Below are positions 33,595-42,239 of a DNA stretch of 64,000 bases, piece by piece; the first letter of the stretch is position 1; each line of letters starts with the position of its first letter. The translations under genes and the position numbers were made by a program. The notes under the pieces are model-generated. The model was not told the DNA's origin. It ran no database searches and was given only the letters and a program-made list of their open reading frames with translations. The stretch is taken from assembly GCA_000023405.1 (NCBI GenBank), contig CP001643.1, forward strand, positions 992,001 through 1,056,000. Direction: 5' to 3'. This stretch comes from Brachybacterium faecium DSM 4810. GTDB lineage: Bacteria; Actinomycetota; Actinomycetes; Actinomycetales; Dermabacteraceae.

Positions 33595-36504
33595 TCAGGC
33601 GGTGACACTGATCAGGGCGCGGGCGCCGCGCTCCATGTCCGCGAAGGCGTGGTTCACCGCGGTGTAGGTGCCGGGCTCCTCGAAGACCAGCTCGACGAAG
33701 CCGCCCTGGGCCGCGGCCAGGTCCAGGGCCTGCGCCCCGCCGCCGTTCTCGTTGTCCGGCCGCAGCAGGTACTCGCCCTCCTTGAAGACGGTGTCGAACA
33801 CGCCGCCCACCACGTGGAAGGAGATCCCGCGGGAGGGGCCGGCGGCGAGCACCCACAGCCGCACCCGCTCGCCGACGCGCGCCTCGAGCGGGGCATGCAC
33901 GTACTGCGAGGCATGGCCGTTGAACACGGTCGCATCGGGACGCTCCGCCGCGATCTTCGCCGGGCTCACCGGATGGGCCCCCTCATGCACCGCCGCCTCG
34001 GAGCCGGGAGCGCCCTCGGGCACCAGATAGTGCTCGGACTGGACCAGCACGTACTCGCGGTCCGCCTCCGCCAGGCCGGCCGGCGGCACGATGAGGGCGC
34101 CCACCATGCCGGCGGCGAGATGGACCGACATCGGCATGGTCGCGCAGTGGTAGAGCCAGACCCCGGCGTGATCGGTGGTGATCGTGTACTCGAGCCGCTC
34201 CCCGGGCGGGATGGTGCGCATCGCCTCGTCCGGCGAGATGCGCCCGGCATGCAGGTCGAGCGAATGGCCCATGGACGCCTCGTTCACCAGGTCCACGGTG
34301 AGGCGGGACCCGAGCTCGGAGCGGAGCACCGGGCCCACCACGGTGCCGTCGAAGGTCATCGCATCCATGAGCACGCCGGGAGCGATCTCGGCGGCGACGT
34401 CGGTGGCGGTGAGGGTGAGGCGCTGCTCGGGCCCCGCGCTCGCGGGCAGGCGCGCATCGCGCACCTCGTAGGACTCCCCGGGTGCGGCCTGCAGGTCCAG
34501 CGGCACCGCGGCGAGCTCCTCCGCCCCGGAGGGGGCGGCGGACTGCGACGCCCCGTCGGCCGAGGGCCCGGCGCCTACGGCGACCACCTGGAGGGTCATC
34601 CCCATCGCGCGGTGCCCCACGATCGAGCACCAGCCGTCCAGAGCATGTGTGACCACCCCTGCCTCCACCGTGGTGGACGCCCCGGGCTGCAGCCGCCCGG
34701 ACGTGGTGCCGTCCGCGAGCACCAGATCGTGCACGTCATAGGGGTCGTCGTTGCTCAGCTCGATCACCAGCGCGTTGCCGGCGGGAACCTCGAGCACGTC
34801 CGGGGAGAAGCGCATGTCCGCCATGCTCACCGCGAGCGTGGTGGTCTCGCCCGTCGCGGTGACGGCACCGCCGCCGGCGGCGCCGCCCCGCCCGGTGTCC
34901 GCGGGCACCGAGCCCTGGGCGCGGTCGAGCGCGGAGCCCAGGGCGGTCACCGACAGCACCGAGCCGAGGCCCAGCAGCGCCCCGGTGAGCGCACGGCGAT
35001 CCATGCCCGCGCCGCGTGCGGCCGGCGCGGAGCGGGACGAGGAAGCCGCGGCTCCTGCGGCAGGGGCGGAGCGGGGCGCAGAGGCGGCGGACCCGGACTG
35101 CGAGGTGGTCGCGGGCATCGGCAGATCGGTGCGCCGGTTCTTCACGCTCGCCCGGATCGCCACCACCATGAGCACCGGGAAGGAGACCAGCACCGCGAAG
35201 GCCAGCAGCGACAGCAGCACGCGGGAGAGCGAGCCGAAGGCGGAGACCTCCGCCGTGCCCAGGGTGAGCGCGGCGAAGAGCGCGTCGCCGCCGGAGGTGC
35301 CCATCCCGGCGAGCACGAACAGGGCCAGGACGAGGTTGTAGGCGACGACGCGCGGCACCGCGAAGCGGCTCATCGCCGCCAGCGCCGCGGAGGTCGAGCG
35401 CGGCCCGCCGCGCATCGTCACCGGCAGCAGATAGCTCATCGCCCCGAACAGCACCTGCAGCAGGAAACCTGCCACGAACGGCACCGTGAACTCCTGGATG
35501 TCCGCCGCCGCGAGCGAGCTGGCGAGCTGCTGATCGGCTGACCGCCACCACACCACCAGCAGGCCCAGCACCGTCAGCGCGAACCAGGCCACGCCGGCAC
35601 TGATCGACAGGATCGGGAACAGCGGCAGCGGCACGCGTCTCTCCTGCCGCGCCGCACGGCGGGCCGTGGCCACCAGCGTCACCGCGACCCAGAGGAACGA
35701 CCCCAGGTACGCCACGAGGAAGACGCAGCCCAGCAGCGCGGAGCCGAACAGCGCCCCGAGCGTCGCTCCCACCACGGCCAGCAGCATGCCCAGCAGCCCG
35801 CCGGCGGAGCGCTTCGCGGCCGCGAGCTCGATGCGGGTGCGCAGCACCGTGGGCCACAGCGTCAGCAGCGTCCCGGTCACCGTCACGCCCACGAAGCCGA
35901 GCACGTTCACCAGCTGGTGCGCGAGCAGCAGCCGCCCCTGCCAGGGCTCGCCGGGGCTGAACGCCATGACCGCGCCGAGCCCCGCGCCGAGCGGGAGCAG
36001 GCAGGCGGCGCCGACGTACGCCCTGACGGTGAACTCGAACCTCGGCGCGAGAGCCGCCCGGACCTGTGCCCCGAGCGCGGCGGCGTACCAGACCAGCGCC
36101 GCGGAGACGATCAGCGCCCCGAGCACCACCACCCACGGCCAGGACGGCAGCATGCCCAGGATCGTGACCGCCAGGCCCGCGGTGAGCAGCCAGATGCGCA
36201 CCACCTGGCGCGGGCGGGACTCCTCACCCAGGCGGGTCTTCAGCAGCGCCTCGGCGAAGTGCTGTCCCCACACCATGATCGAGGTGGTGATCAGCCCCAG
36301 CGTGACCATGTGCACCATCAGCCAGCGCGACTGGGGGATCCACTGATGGATCAGCACCACCACGATCAGGGCCACCATCCACAGCGTCACCGGCCGCGAC
36401 GCGCGGCGATGCCACGAGCTGCGCCCGCCGCCCGGGGAGGAGCCCCGACCGGACGCGCCCCGCGGCGGAGGTGCGGAGGCAGCAGTGGAGGGGGAAGGGA
36501 GCAT
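33595..36504 (-). CDS. nirK: Membrane-anchored copper nitrite reductase fusion (NirK-type multicopper oxidase)
   Basis: A 969-residue fusion. Residues 1-about 470 are a polytopic membrane module of roughly 11-12 helices with several His residues (VLIHQWIPQSRWLMVHMVTLG; LLLAHQLVNVLG). After a linker and GAGMDRRALTGALLGLGSVL, a cupredoxin domain follows (MADMRFSPDVLEVPAG ... DVHDLVL ... GWCSIVGHRAMGM) with a full type 1 Cu set. The C-terminal 430 residues are NirK: GHSLDLHAG gives T1 His, catalytic Asp and T2 His; WLYHCATMPMSVHLAAGM gives T2 His, T1 Cys, His and Met; SFHVVGGVFD gives the second catalytic His; AVNHAFADM the last T2 His. It should reduce nitrite to NO outside the membrane. ATG 36504 follows GAGGTGG. 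Confidence 0.88.
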   Translation of the reverse strand: MLPSPSTAASAPPPRGASGRGSSPGGGRSSWHRRASRPVTLWMVALIVVVLIHQWIPQSRWLMVHMVTLGLITTSIMVWGQHFAEALLKTRLGEESRPRQVVRIWLLTAGLAVTILGMLPSWPWVVVLGALIVSAALVWYAAALGAQVRAALAPRFEFTVRAYVGAACLLPLGAGLGAVMAFSPGEPWQGRLLLAHQLVNVLGFVGVTVTGTLLTLWPTVLRTRIELAAAKRSAGGLLGMLLAVVGATLGALFGSALLGCVFLVAYLGSFLWVAVTLVATARRAARQERRVPLPLFPILSISAGVAWFALTVLGLLVVWWRSADQQLASSLAAADIQEFTVPFVAGFLLQVLFGAMSYLLPVTMRGGPRSTSAALAAMSRFAVPRVVAYNLVLALFVLAGMGTSGGDALFAALTLGTAEVSAFGSLSRVLLSLLAFAVLVSFPVLMVVAIRASVKNRRTDLPMPATTSQSGSAASAPRSAPAAGAAASSSRSAPAARGAGMDRRALTGALLGLGSVLSVTALGSALDRAQGSVPADTGRGGAAGGGAVTATGETTTLAVSMADMRFSPDVLEVPAGNALVIELSNDDPYDVHDLVLADGTTSGRLQPGASTTVEAGVVTHALDGWCSIVGHRAMGMTLQVVAVGAGPSADGASQSAAPSGAEELAAVPLDLQAAPGESYEVRDARLPASAGPEQRLTLTATDVAAEIAPGVLMDAMTFDGTVVGPVLRSELGSRLTVDLVNEASMGHSLDLHAGRISPDEAMRTIPPGERLEYTITTDHAGVWLYHCATMPMSVHLAAGMVGALIVPPAGLAEADREYVLVQSEHYLVPEGAPGSEAAVHEGAHPVSPAKIAAERPDATVFNGHASQYVHAPLEARVGERVRLWVLAAGPSRGISFHVVGGVFDTVFKEGEYLLRPDNENGGGAQALDLAAAQGGFVELVFEEPGTYTAVNHAFADMERGARALISVTA

Positions 36505-36736
36505 GACCACCTCGAACGGTGCCCGGCCGGGGGCAGCGGGCGACCGGTCGGGGCAGGAGCAGGGACCGTTCCAGGGTAGGCCCGTCGCGCCCGCTGTGGC
36601 CGTGGCGAAGGTCCCTCTCCTGCGGCGCGGTCCGGCGGATCTCGGCCCTGCACGTGCCGGCCCGGCGGACGTCGGCACCGGCCGTGCCGGCCCCGCAGGC
36701 GTCGGTCGGCCGGGTGGCGGTCTCGCGGGTGCGGAT
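36505..36736. repeat. Intergenic region with degenerate GC-rich repeats upstream of the nirK fusion
   Basis: 232 bases with no convincing gene. Between about 36650 and 36750 two to three imperfect copies of a unit of about 30 bp built on GTGCCGGCCC-GC-G-CGTCGG follow one another. I see no FNR-like or NsrR-like site by eye. Confidence 0.45.
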
Positions 36737-37381
36737 CTAGCGGGCGTCGGTCTCCGGGCCGTGGTCGCGCGGATCCTCGACGGCGTCCAGCGCCTCCCGC
36801 GACCGCTTCCACTGCGCGTACACACCGACGCCGAAGCTCACCGCGACGATCGCTGCGACGACGATCAGCACCGTCGTGAAGGGGATCGGGATCCCGGCTG
36901 CGGCGAGCACCGCCCAGATCGCGATCAGGGAGACGCCGATCAGCAGGGCGTCCCGCAGGGAGCGCAGGATCCGCGGGATGAGGTTCACCGAGTCCACGCG
37001 GCGCTTCGCCACGGTGTAGTAGGCGGCCGCGTCCTTGGCCAGCCGTTCCGAGTCACCCGTGCGCGGTGCGCGGCGGGGAGGAGGATCCTGCGCAGGACGG
37101 CGGGGCTCGTCGGAGGTGCGGGTCTCGCCCGTCCGGCCCGGCTCCTCCGCGCGCTGCGGTTCCTGCGTCCGGCGGGCTTCCGGGCGAGGAGACTGCGGCC
37201 GACGAGCCTCGTCCGTCCGGGCCTCGTCGTCCGGGCGTCGGCCCTCATCGATCGCCTTCCCGGCGGCGCGCACATAGCCGCCGGCCCGGTCGGAGGCCCG
37301 CCGGGCGGCGTCCCGTGCCTCGGGAGCCTGCTTCCGGGCGGTGTTCCGCGCGGCCTTCGCGTAGGTCTTCCAGTCAGCCAT
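36737..37381 (-). CDS. Charged membrane protein of unknown function
   Basis: A 214-residue protein. Residues 1-130 are hydrophilic, rich in Arg/Glu/Pro/Ala (MADWKTYAKAARNTARKQAP then many R-P-E repeats). Two helices follow (about 146-165 and 168-187: LLIGVSLIAIWAVLAAAGIP and TTVLIVVAAIVAVSFGVGVY) and a charged tail. ATG 37381 has a GGGGGCGGG stretch upstream. It is in an operon with the preceding small membrane protein gene, 16 nt away. No family recognised. Confidence 0.65.
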   Translation of the reverse strand: MADWKTYAKAARNTARKQAPEARDAARRASDRAGGYVRAAGKAIDEGRRPDDEARTDEARRPQSPRPEARRTQEPQRAEEPGRTGETRTSDEPRRPAQDPPPRRAPRTGDSERLAKDAAAYYTVAKRRVDSVNLIPRILRSLRDALLIGVSLIAIWAVLAAAGIPIPFTTVLIVVAAIVAVSFGVGVYAQWKRSREALDAVEDPRDHGPETDAR

Positions 37382-37397
37382 GGTGTCCCGCCCCCTG

Positions 37398-37658
37398 TCA
37401 GCGATCCTCGTCGCGGAACCGGATGTCCCCGCCCCCGCGCCCCTCACGCAGCGGGCGCGGGTTCCGCGCCCGGTAGTCGTTGTAGTAGGAGAGCCCCACG
37501 TTCAGCGCCAGCGTGATCCCCACCGACAGCGCGAAACCGGCGACGGTCGAGCGCAGCCCGAGAAGCCGCAGCACCACGAACAGCACCCCGATCGCGACCA
37601 CGCTGAACCCGATGTGGTCGCGCACGCGCTGCGCCAGGGTGCGGGATCGTCGACTCAT
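37398..37658 (-). CDS. Small two-helix membrane protein
   Basis: An 86-residue protein: basic N-terminus MSRRSRTLAQRVRDH, helices at about 17-35 and 37-57 (VAGFALSVGITLALNVGLSY), then an Arg-rich cytoplasmic tail. TACGAT 6 nt before ATG 37658 marks it as first in the operon. It could be a DUF4229-like protein, but I am not certain. Confidence 0.65.
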   Translation of the reverse strand: MSRRSRTLAQRVRDHIGFSVVAIGVLFVVLRLLGLRSTVAGFALSVGITLALNVGLSYYNDYRARNPRPLREGRGGGDIRFRDEDR

Positions 37659-37664
37659 CCCCAC

Positions 37665-37670
37665 ATCGTA
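37665..37670 (-). promoter_or_regulatory. -10 element of two-helix membrane protein gene (leaderless)
   Basis: Minus-strand TACGAT, 6 nt, then ATG 37658. Confidence 0.5.
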
Positions 37671-37854
37671 GACGCCCCGCCTGGGCGCACCCGGGTGCCG
37701 GGCAGTGCCGGCGGGACCGGCCGGGAGGCGACGGGCCGGAGCCCTGGCCGCCGGCCCCTTCAGCACCACGGACCGACCGCGACGCGCGGCCCGGTGCGGT
37801 AGTGAGACTGCACGCACAGGCGCGGACCTGGCCCGATCGGCGCAGCGGAAGCGC

Positions 37855-37860
37855 TACGCT
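37855..37860 (+). promoter_or_regulatory. Probable -10 element of sucCD
   Basis: TACGCT about 75 nt before GTG 37936. The leader ends in AGAGGAAAG. No clear -35. Confidence 0.35.
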
Positions 37861-37935
37861 GACCGTGTTCCCAGGGGTGGCATCGAGGCCAGTGCGGCCT
37901 GCCGCCCACTGCCGAGATCGAGAGGAAAGCACCCC

Positions 37936-39105
37936 GTGGACCTGTATGAGTACCAGGCCCGCGATCTCTTCGAGAAGCACGGCGTTCCCGTGCTCGGAGG
38001 AGTCGTCGCGGAGGATCCTGCAGCCGCCAAGGCCGGAGCCGAGAAGCTCGGCACCCCGGTCGTCGTCGTCAAGGCCCAGGTGAAGACCGGTGGCCGCGGC
38101 AAGGCCGGCGGCGTGAAGATCGCCAAGTCCCCCGAGGAAGCGGAGCAGAAGGCCTCCGAGATCCTAGGCATGGACATCAAGGGCCACACCGTGCACCGCG
38201 TCATGATCGCCGCCGGCGCGGACATCGCCGAGGAGTACTACTTCTCGCTGCTGCTGGACCGTGCGAACCGCAACTACCTGGCCATGTGCTCCGTCGAGGG
38301 CGGCATGGAGATCGAGCAGCTCGCCGTCGAGCGCCCCGAGGCCCTCGCCCGCGTCGCCGTCGACCCCAACGTCGGCATCGACCAGGCCAAGGCCGAGGAG
38401 ATCGTCGCCGCGGCGAAGTTCGATGCCGAGACCGGTGCGAAGGTCGCTCCCGTGCTGGTGAAGCTGTGGGACGCCTACCGCGAGGAGGACGCGACCCTCG
38501 TCGAGGTCAACCCGCTGGTCAAGACCGGTGACGGCGAGATCGTCGCCCTCGACGGCAAGATCACCCTCGACGACAACGCGCAGTTCCGCCAGGAGGGCCA
38601 CTCCGAGCTCGTCGACGTCGCCTCCGAGGATCCGCTCGAGACCAAGGCCAAGTCCCTGGACCTCAACTACGTCAAGCTCGACGGCGAGGTCGGCATCATC
38701 GGCAACGGCGCGGGCCTGGTCATGTCCACCCTCGACGTGGTCGCCTACGCGGGCGAGAAGCACGGCGTGAAGCCCGCGAACTTCCTCGACATCGGCGGCG
38801 GCGCCTCCGCCGAGGTGATGGCCAACGGCCTCGACGTCATCCTCGGCGACGAGCAGGTCTCCGCCGTGTTCGTCAACGTCTTCGGCGGCATCACCGCCTG
38901 CGACGCGGTCGCCAACGGCATCGTCGGCGCCCTGAAGAAGCTCGGCGACGCGGCGACCAAGCCGCTCGTGGTCCGTCTCGACGGCAACAACGTCGAGGAG
39001 GGTCGCAGCATCCTCGCCGACTTCGCCCATCCTCTCGTCACCCAGGCCGACACCATGGACGGCGGCGCCGCGAAGGTCGCCGAGCTCGCCGCCGCAGGAA
39101 AGTGA
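37936..39105 (+). CDS. sucC: Succinyl-CoA ligase, beta subunit
   Basis: A 389-residue TCA-cycle subunit of the ADP/GDP-forming ligase. It has the ATP-grasp start [19 protein letters not shown], the nucleotide-binding [42 protein letters not shown] and [10 protein letters not shown]. Length is standard. GTG 37936 is supported by AGAGGAAAG. sucD follows after 12 nt. Confidence 0.97.
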   Translation: MDLYEYQARDLFEKHGVPVLGGVVAEDPAAAKAGAEKLGTPVVVVKAQVKTGGRGKAGGVKIAKSPEEAEQKASEILGMDIKGHTVHRVMIAAGADIAEEYYFSLLLDRANRNYLAMCSVEGGMEIEQLAVERPEALARVAVDPNVGIDQAKAEEIVAAAKFDAETGAKVAPVLVKLWDAYREEDATLVEVNPLVKTGDGEIVALDGKITLDDNAQFRQEGHSELVDVASEDPLETKAKSLDLNYVKLDGEVGIIGNGAGLVMSTLDVVAYAGEKHGVKPANFLDIGGGASAEVMANGLDVILGDEQVSAVFVNVFGGITACDAVANGIVGALKKLGDAATKPLVVRLDGNNVEEGRSILADFAHPLVTQADTMDGGAAKVAELAAAGK

Positions 39106-39117
39106 GCAGCACCCGAC

Positions 39118-40008
39118 ATGTCTATCTTTCTCGATGAGAACAGCAAGGTCATCGTCCAGGGCATGACGGGCTCGGAGGGCATGAAGCACTCCCAGCGCAT
39201 GCTCGACTCGGGCACGAACATCGTCGGCGGCGTGAACCCGCGCAAGGCCGGGCAGACCGTCTCCTTCGAGGGCGGCGCCGAGGTGCCCGTCTACGGGACC
39301 GTCGCCGAGGCCATGGCGGCCACCGGCGCGAACGTCTCGGTGGTCTTCGTGCCGCCGAAGTTCGCCAAGGCCGCCGCGCTCGAAGCCATTGATGCAGCGA
39401 TCGAGCTCCTCGTCATCATCACCGAGGGCATCCCCGTCAAGGACTCCGCCGAGTTCTTCACCTACTCGCAGGCCAAGGGCACCACCCGCATCATCGGCCC
39501 CAACTGCCCGGGCCTCATCAGCCCCGGCAAGTCCAACGCCGGGATCACCCCCTCCAACATCACCGGAGCGGGCACGCTGGGCCTGGTCTCCAAGTCCGGC
39601 ACCCTGACGTACCAGATGATGTACGAGCTCGCGGACATCGGCTTCACCACCGCCATCGGCATCGGCGGCGACCCGGTCATCGGCACCACCCACATCGACG
39701 CCCTCGAGGCGTTCGAGAACGATCCGGAGACCGCCGGCATCGTGATGATCGGCGAGATCGGCGGCGACGCCGAGGAGCGCGCCGCGGAGTACATCAAGGA
39801 CAACGTGACCAAGCCGGTCGTCGGCTACGTCGCGGGCTTCACCGCCCCCGAGGGCAAGACCATGGGCCACGCCGGCGCCATCGTCTCCGGCTCGGCGGGC
39901 ACCGCCCAGGCCAAGAAGGAGGCCCTCGAGGCCGCCGGCGTCAAGGTGGGCAAGACCCCCACCGAGACCGCTGACCTGATGCGCGAGATCATCAAGGGCC
40001 AGGCCTGA
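39118..40008 (+). CDS. sucD: Succinyl-CoA ligase, alpha subunit
   Basis: A 296-residue CoA-binding partner of SucC. It has [21 protein letters not shown] (CoA site), [29 protein letters not shown] and the phosphohistidine loop [18 protein letters not shown]. Operon with sucC. The enzyme links succinyl-CoA cleavage to substrate-level phosphorylation. Confidence 0.97.
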   Translation: MSIFLDENSKVIVQGMTGSEGMKHSQRMLDSGTNIVGGVNPRKAGQTVSFEGGAEVPVYGTVAEAMAATGANVSVVFVPPKFAKAAALEAIDAAIELLVIITEGIPVKDSAEFFTYSQAKGTTRIIGPNCPGLISPGKSNAGITPSNITGAGTLGLVSKSGTLTYQMMYELADIGFTTAIGIGGDPVIGTTHIDALEAFENDPETAGIVMIGEIGGDAEERAAEYIKDNVTKPVVGYVAGFTAPEGKTMGHAGAIVSGSAGTAQAKKEALEAAGVKVGKTPTETADLMREIIKGQA

Positions 40009-40058
40009 GCGGACCTGCCCCGGACTGACCGGCCCGCAGGCCGGCGCCGTCCGCCGGC

Positions 40059-40092
40059 GAGGCCCCGGACCCGACACAGGGTCCGGGGCCTC
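40059..40092 (+). terminator. sucCD terminator
   Basis: A 14-bp perfect stem, 40059-40072 with 40079-40092, and a GACACA loop, 50 nt after sucD. Confidence 0.75.
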
Positions 40093-40242
40093 GCCCGTTC
40101 CCGCCCGCCGGCGCGACCAGGAGGCGCTGGGCGGCAGGGGAGCGGCGGCGAGCTGACGCCCCTGGCGGAATCGTGCGTGGATGTCCGTCACGCCGACTAA
40201 GCTGGCCGGAGCCAGCCTTGCGCCTATAGAGGAGGGGACCTC

Positions 40243-40962
40243 GTGTCCGGAGATCTCATCGACACCACCGAGATGTATCTGAAGACGGTGTTCGAACTCC
40301 ACGAGGCCGGGGTCGCACCGATGCGCGCCAGGATCGCCGAGCGGCTCGGGCACTCCGGTCCGACGGTCTCCCAGACGGTCGCGCGGATGGAGCGCGACGG
40401 GCTGCTGTACCTCGACGAGCAGCGCCGCATCCGCCTCACCGAGCAGGGCACCGACGTCGCCACCGACGTGATGCGCAAGCACCGCCTGGCCGAGCGCCAT
40501 CTGCTGGACGTGATCGGCCTGGACTACGCCCACGTCCACGAGGAGGCCTGCCGGTGGGAGCACGTGATGAGCCTCGAGGTCGAGAAGCGCCTCGCGCAGC
40601 AGATGGCCCCGCCCTACGTGGACCCCTACGGCAACCCGATCCCCGGCCTCGCGGCCCTCGGGATCGAGGAGACCCACGCCACGTCGGCGGGTAAAGACCC
40701 GTCCAACCCGAGCCGCGAGCTGAGCGAGGCCGTCGCCGACGGGCAGAGCCTCCAGGTGCGCCTCGAGCGCATCGGCGAGAGGGTGCAGAGCGACGTCGAC
40801 CTGCTCGGTGAACTCGCACGTCACGGCATCTTCCCGGGCGTCACGGTCGGGGTCGAGCGGGTGGGCGGCAGCATCGTGCTGCGCGGCCCGGCCGGGGGAG
40901 AGGTCGCGGTGACCGAGGTCGTCGCCGATCAGCTCCACGTCTCCGCGCTCGTCACCGGGTAA
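40243..40962 (+). CDS. dtxR: DtxR/IdeR family iron-dependent repressor
   Basis: A 239-residue metal-dependent repressor. The winged HTH includes ARIAERLGHSGPTVSQTVAR and MERDGLL, the recognition-helix region shared with C. diphtheriae DtxR, so it should read the same 19-bp box. Metal ligands are conserved: the Met in DTTEMYLKT, His and Glu in MRKHRLAERHLLD, and His, Cys, Glu, His in VHEEACRWEHVM. NPIPGLAALG ends the dimerisation domain and a C-terminal SH3-like domain follows. GTG 40243 has GAGGAGGGG upstream. A predicted target lies at 1467-1485 before heme oxygenase. Confidence 0.95.
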   Translation: MSGDLIDTTEMYLKTVFELHEAGVAPMRARIAERLGHSGPTVSQTVARMERDGLLYLDEQRRIRLTEQGTDVATDVMRKHRLAERHLLDVIGLDYAHVHEEACRWEHVMSLEVEKRLAQQMAPPYVDPYGNPIPGLAALGIEETHATSAGKDPSNPSRELSEAVADGQSLQVRLERIGERVQSDVDLLGELARHGIFPGVTVGVERVGGSIVLRGPAGGEVAVTEVVADQLHVSALVTG

Positions 40963-41000
40963 AGGCTCCGTCAAGCTCTTCCCAGAAGCTTCCAGTCACC

Positions 41001-41030
41001 CTGACGATTCGGTGTCCCGCCCCCTAGTCT
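41001..41030 (+). promoter_or_regulatory. Probable promoter of NlpC/P60 gene
   Basis: CTGACG at 41001-41006 and TAGTCT at 41025-41030, 18 bp apart. The leader from about 41037 to the start at 41151 is about 115 nt and could fold, but I cannot match it to a known riboswitch. Confidence 0.4.
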
Positions 41031-41150
41031 CGAGGGCGTGCCGCGGTGAGAAGTGCCCGGCATTCCCCCCGGAGAGCCCCGTCGCGCACCGGTGAGGGAT
41101 GCGAGACATCCGTCCGCGCGAGGGCAATGCCCGGGGGCAGGGAGCCATAC

Positions 41151-42068
41151 GTGTCGAAGACTGCGAACCAGACCCACCGTCGCACCATGCGCACCGTGAC
41201 CCCCGTGTCCCGTGCAGGCCGCGCCGGAGCCGGGGCCGCCATGGCCGCTGCGATGCTTTTCGGCGGCGCCTCCGCCGCCACCGCGGAGCCGCAGGCCGAC
41301 GCCCCCCAGGCAGACGCCGCCCCCGCCGCGGCGACGCCCGCGGTCGCTCCCGCCGTCGGCCTGCCCGCCGCCGAGGCCGCCGAGGACGAGACCGCCGAGC
41401 CCGCGCTCGCCCCCGTCGCCGGTGCCATCTCCATCGAGGTGGGCCCCACCGAGGAGGAGATCGCCGCCGCCGAGGCCGCTCGCGAGCAGGCAGAGCGCGA
41501 AGAGGCCGAGCGCCAGGCCGCCCAGGAGGAGGCCGCCGAGCAGGAGCAGGCCACCGAGTCCCGCGAGGACGACGGCGCCACCCGCTCGCAGGAGCGCTCC
41601 AACGCCGAGAGCGACAGCTCCTCGTCCTCCTCTTCTTCTTCGTCTTCTTCCTCGTCGCAGGAGTCGCAGTCCTCCTCGAACGAGTCCTCCTCCGAGGAGA
41701 AGACCGAGAAGTCCGCCCCGGCGCCGTCCGCCGGCAAGGGCAGCTCCATCCTCGCCACCGCCCGCTCCGGCATCGGCACCCCGTACGTCTACGGCGGGAC
41801 CTCCACCTCGGGCTGGGACTGCTCCGGCTTCGTGCAGTGGGTCTACGCCCAGCACGGCATCAACCTGCCCCGCGGCGCCGCCGGCCAGGCTGCCGCCGGC
41901 ACCGTCATCCCGCGCTCCGAGGCGCAGCCGGGCGACCTGGTCTACAAGCCGGGCCACATCGGCATCTACGCCGGAGGCAACAAGTTCGTCGACGCCGGCA
42001 ACAGCCGCGTGGACACCTCCGAGCGCAACATCTACTCCGGCAGCTGGACCTTCATCCGCGTCGGCTGA
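41151..42068 (+). CDS. Secreted NlpC/P60 peptidoglycan hydrolase
   Basis: A 305-residue cell-wall endopeptidase. The signal peptide runs from a basic N-region to AMLFGGASAATAEP (cleavage about residue 40). An Ala/Pro then Glu/Gln-rich helical stretch follows, then a run of 14 serines in a Ser/Glu-rich linker, then the NlpC/P60 domain from about 195. The catalytic Cys is in TSGWDCSGFVQWVYAQHG and the His in KPGHIGIYAGGN. GTG 41151 has GGGAG upstream; the longer frame from 41046 would put a non-secretory extension before the signal peptide. The domain probably cuts D-Glu-diamino acid bonds. Confidence 0.92.
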   Translation: MSKTANQTHRRTMRTVTPVSRAGRAGAGAAMAAAMLFGGASAATAEPQADAPQADAAPAAATPAVAPAVGLPAAEAAEDETAEPALAPVAGAISIEVGPTEEEIAAAEAAREQAEREEAERQAAQEEAAEQEQATESREDDGATRSQERSNAESDSSSSSSSSSSSSSSQESQSSSNESSSEEKTEKSAPAPSAGKGSSILATARSGIGTPYVYGGTSTSGWDCSGFVQWVYAQHGINLPRGAAGQAAAGTVIPRSEAQPGDLVYKPGHIGIYAGGNKFVDAGNSRVDTSERNIYSGSWTFIRVG

Positions 42069-42102
42069 TCCCGCGAGCTGTGCGGCGCCCCGCGCGCCAC
42101 AT

Positions 42103-42139
42103 CGGCCCCGCTCCGCGACCCCGTCGCAGAGCGGGGCCG
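42103..42139 (+). terminator. Terminator after NlpC/P60 gene
   Basis: An 11-bp stem, 42103-42113 with 42129-42139, and a 15-nt loop, 35 nt after the stop. Confidence 0.6.
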
Positions 42140-42227
42140 CTCCCTGTTCCGGGACGGGAGCACGTGCCTGATCCCACCGTGGGGAGCGTCGCAGCAGCGG
42201 GAGGGGTCACCGGCAGGCGGTGCCCGG

Positions 42228-42233
42228 TACCGT
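42228..42233 (+). promoter_or_regulatory. -10 element of membrane protein gene (leaderless)
   Basis: TACCGT, 6 nt, then GTG 42240. Confidence 0.5.
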
Positions 42234-42239
42234 GGGCGC

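Noticed and set aside
41037..41150. c-di-AMP (ydaO) riboswitch before the NlpC/P60 gene
   Set aside because: The genomic context fits, but I could not recognise the conserved core by eye, so it is not annotated.
41046..41150. Earlier start for the NlpC/P60 protein at 41046
   Set aside because: It would place 35 charged residues before the signal peptide; GTG 41151 has a ribosome-binding site and gives a proper secretion signal.
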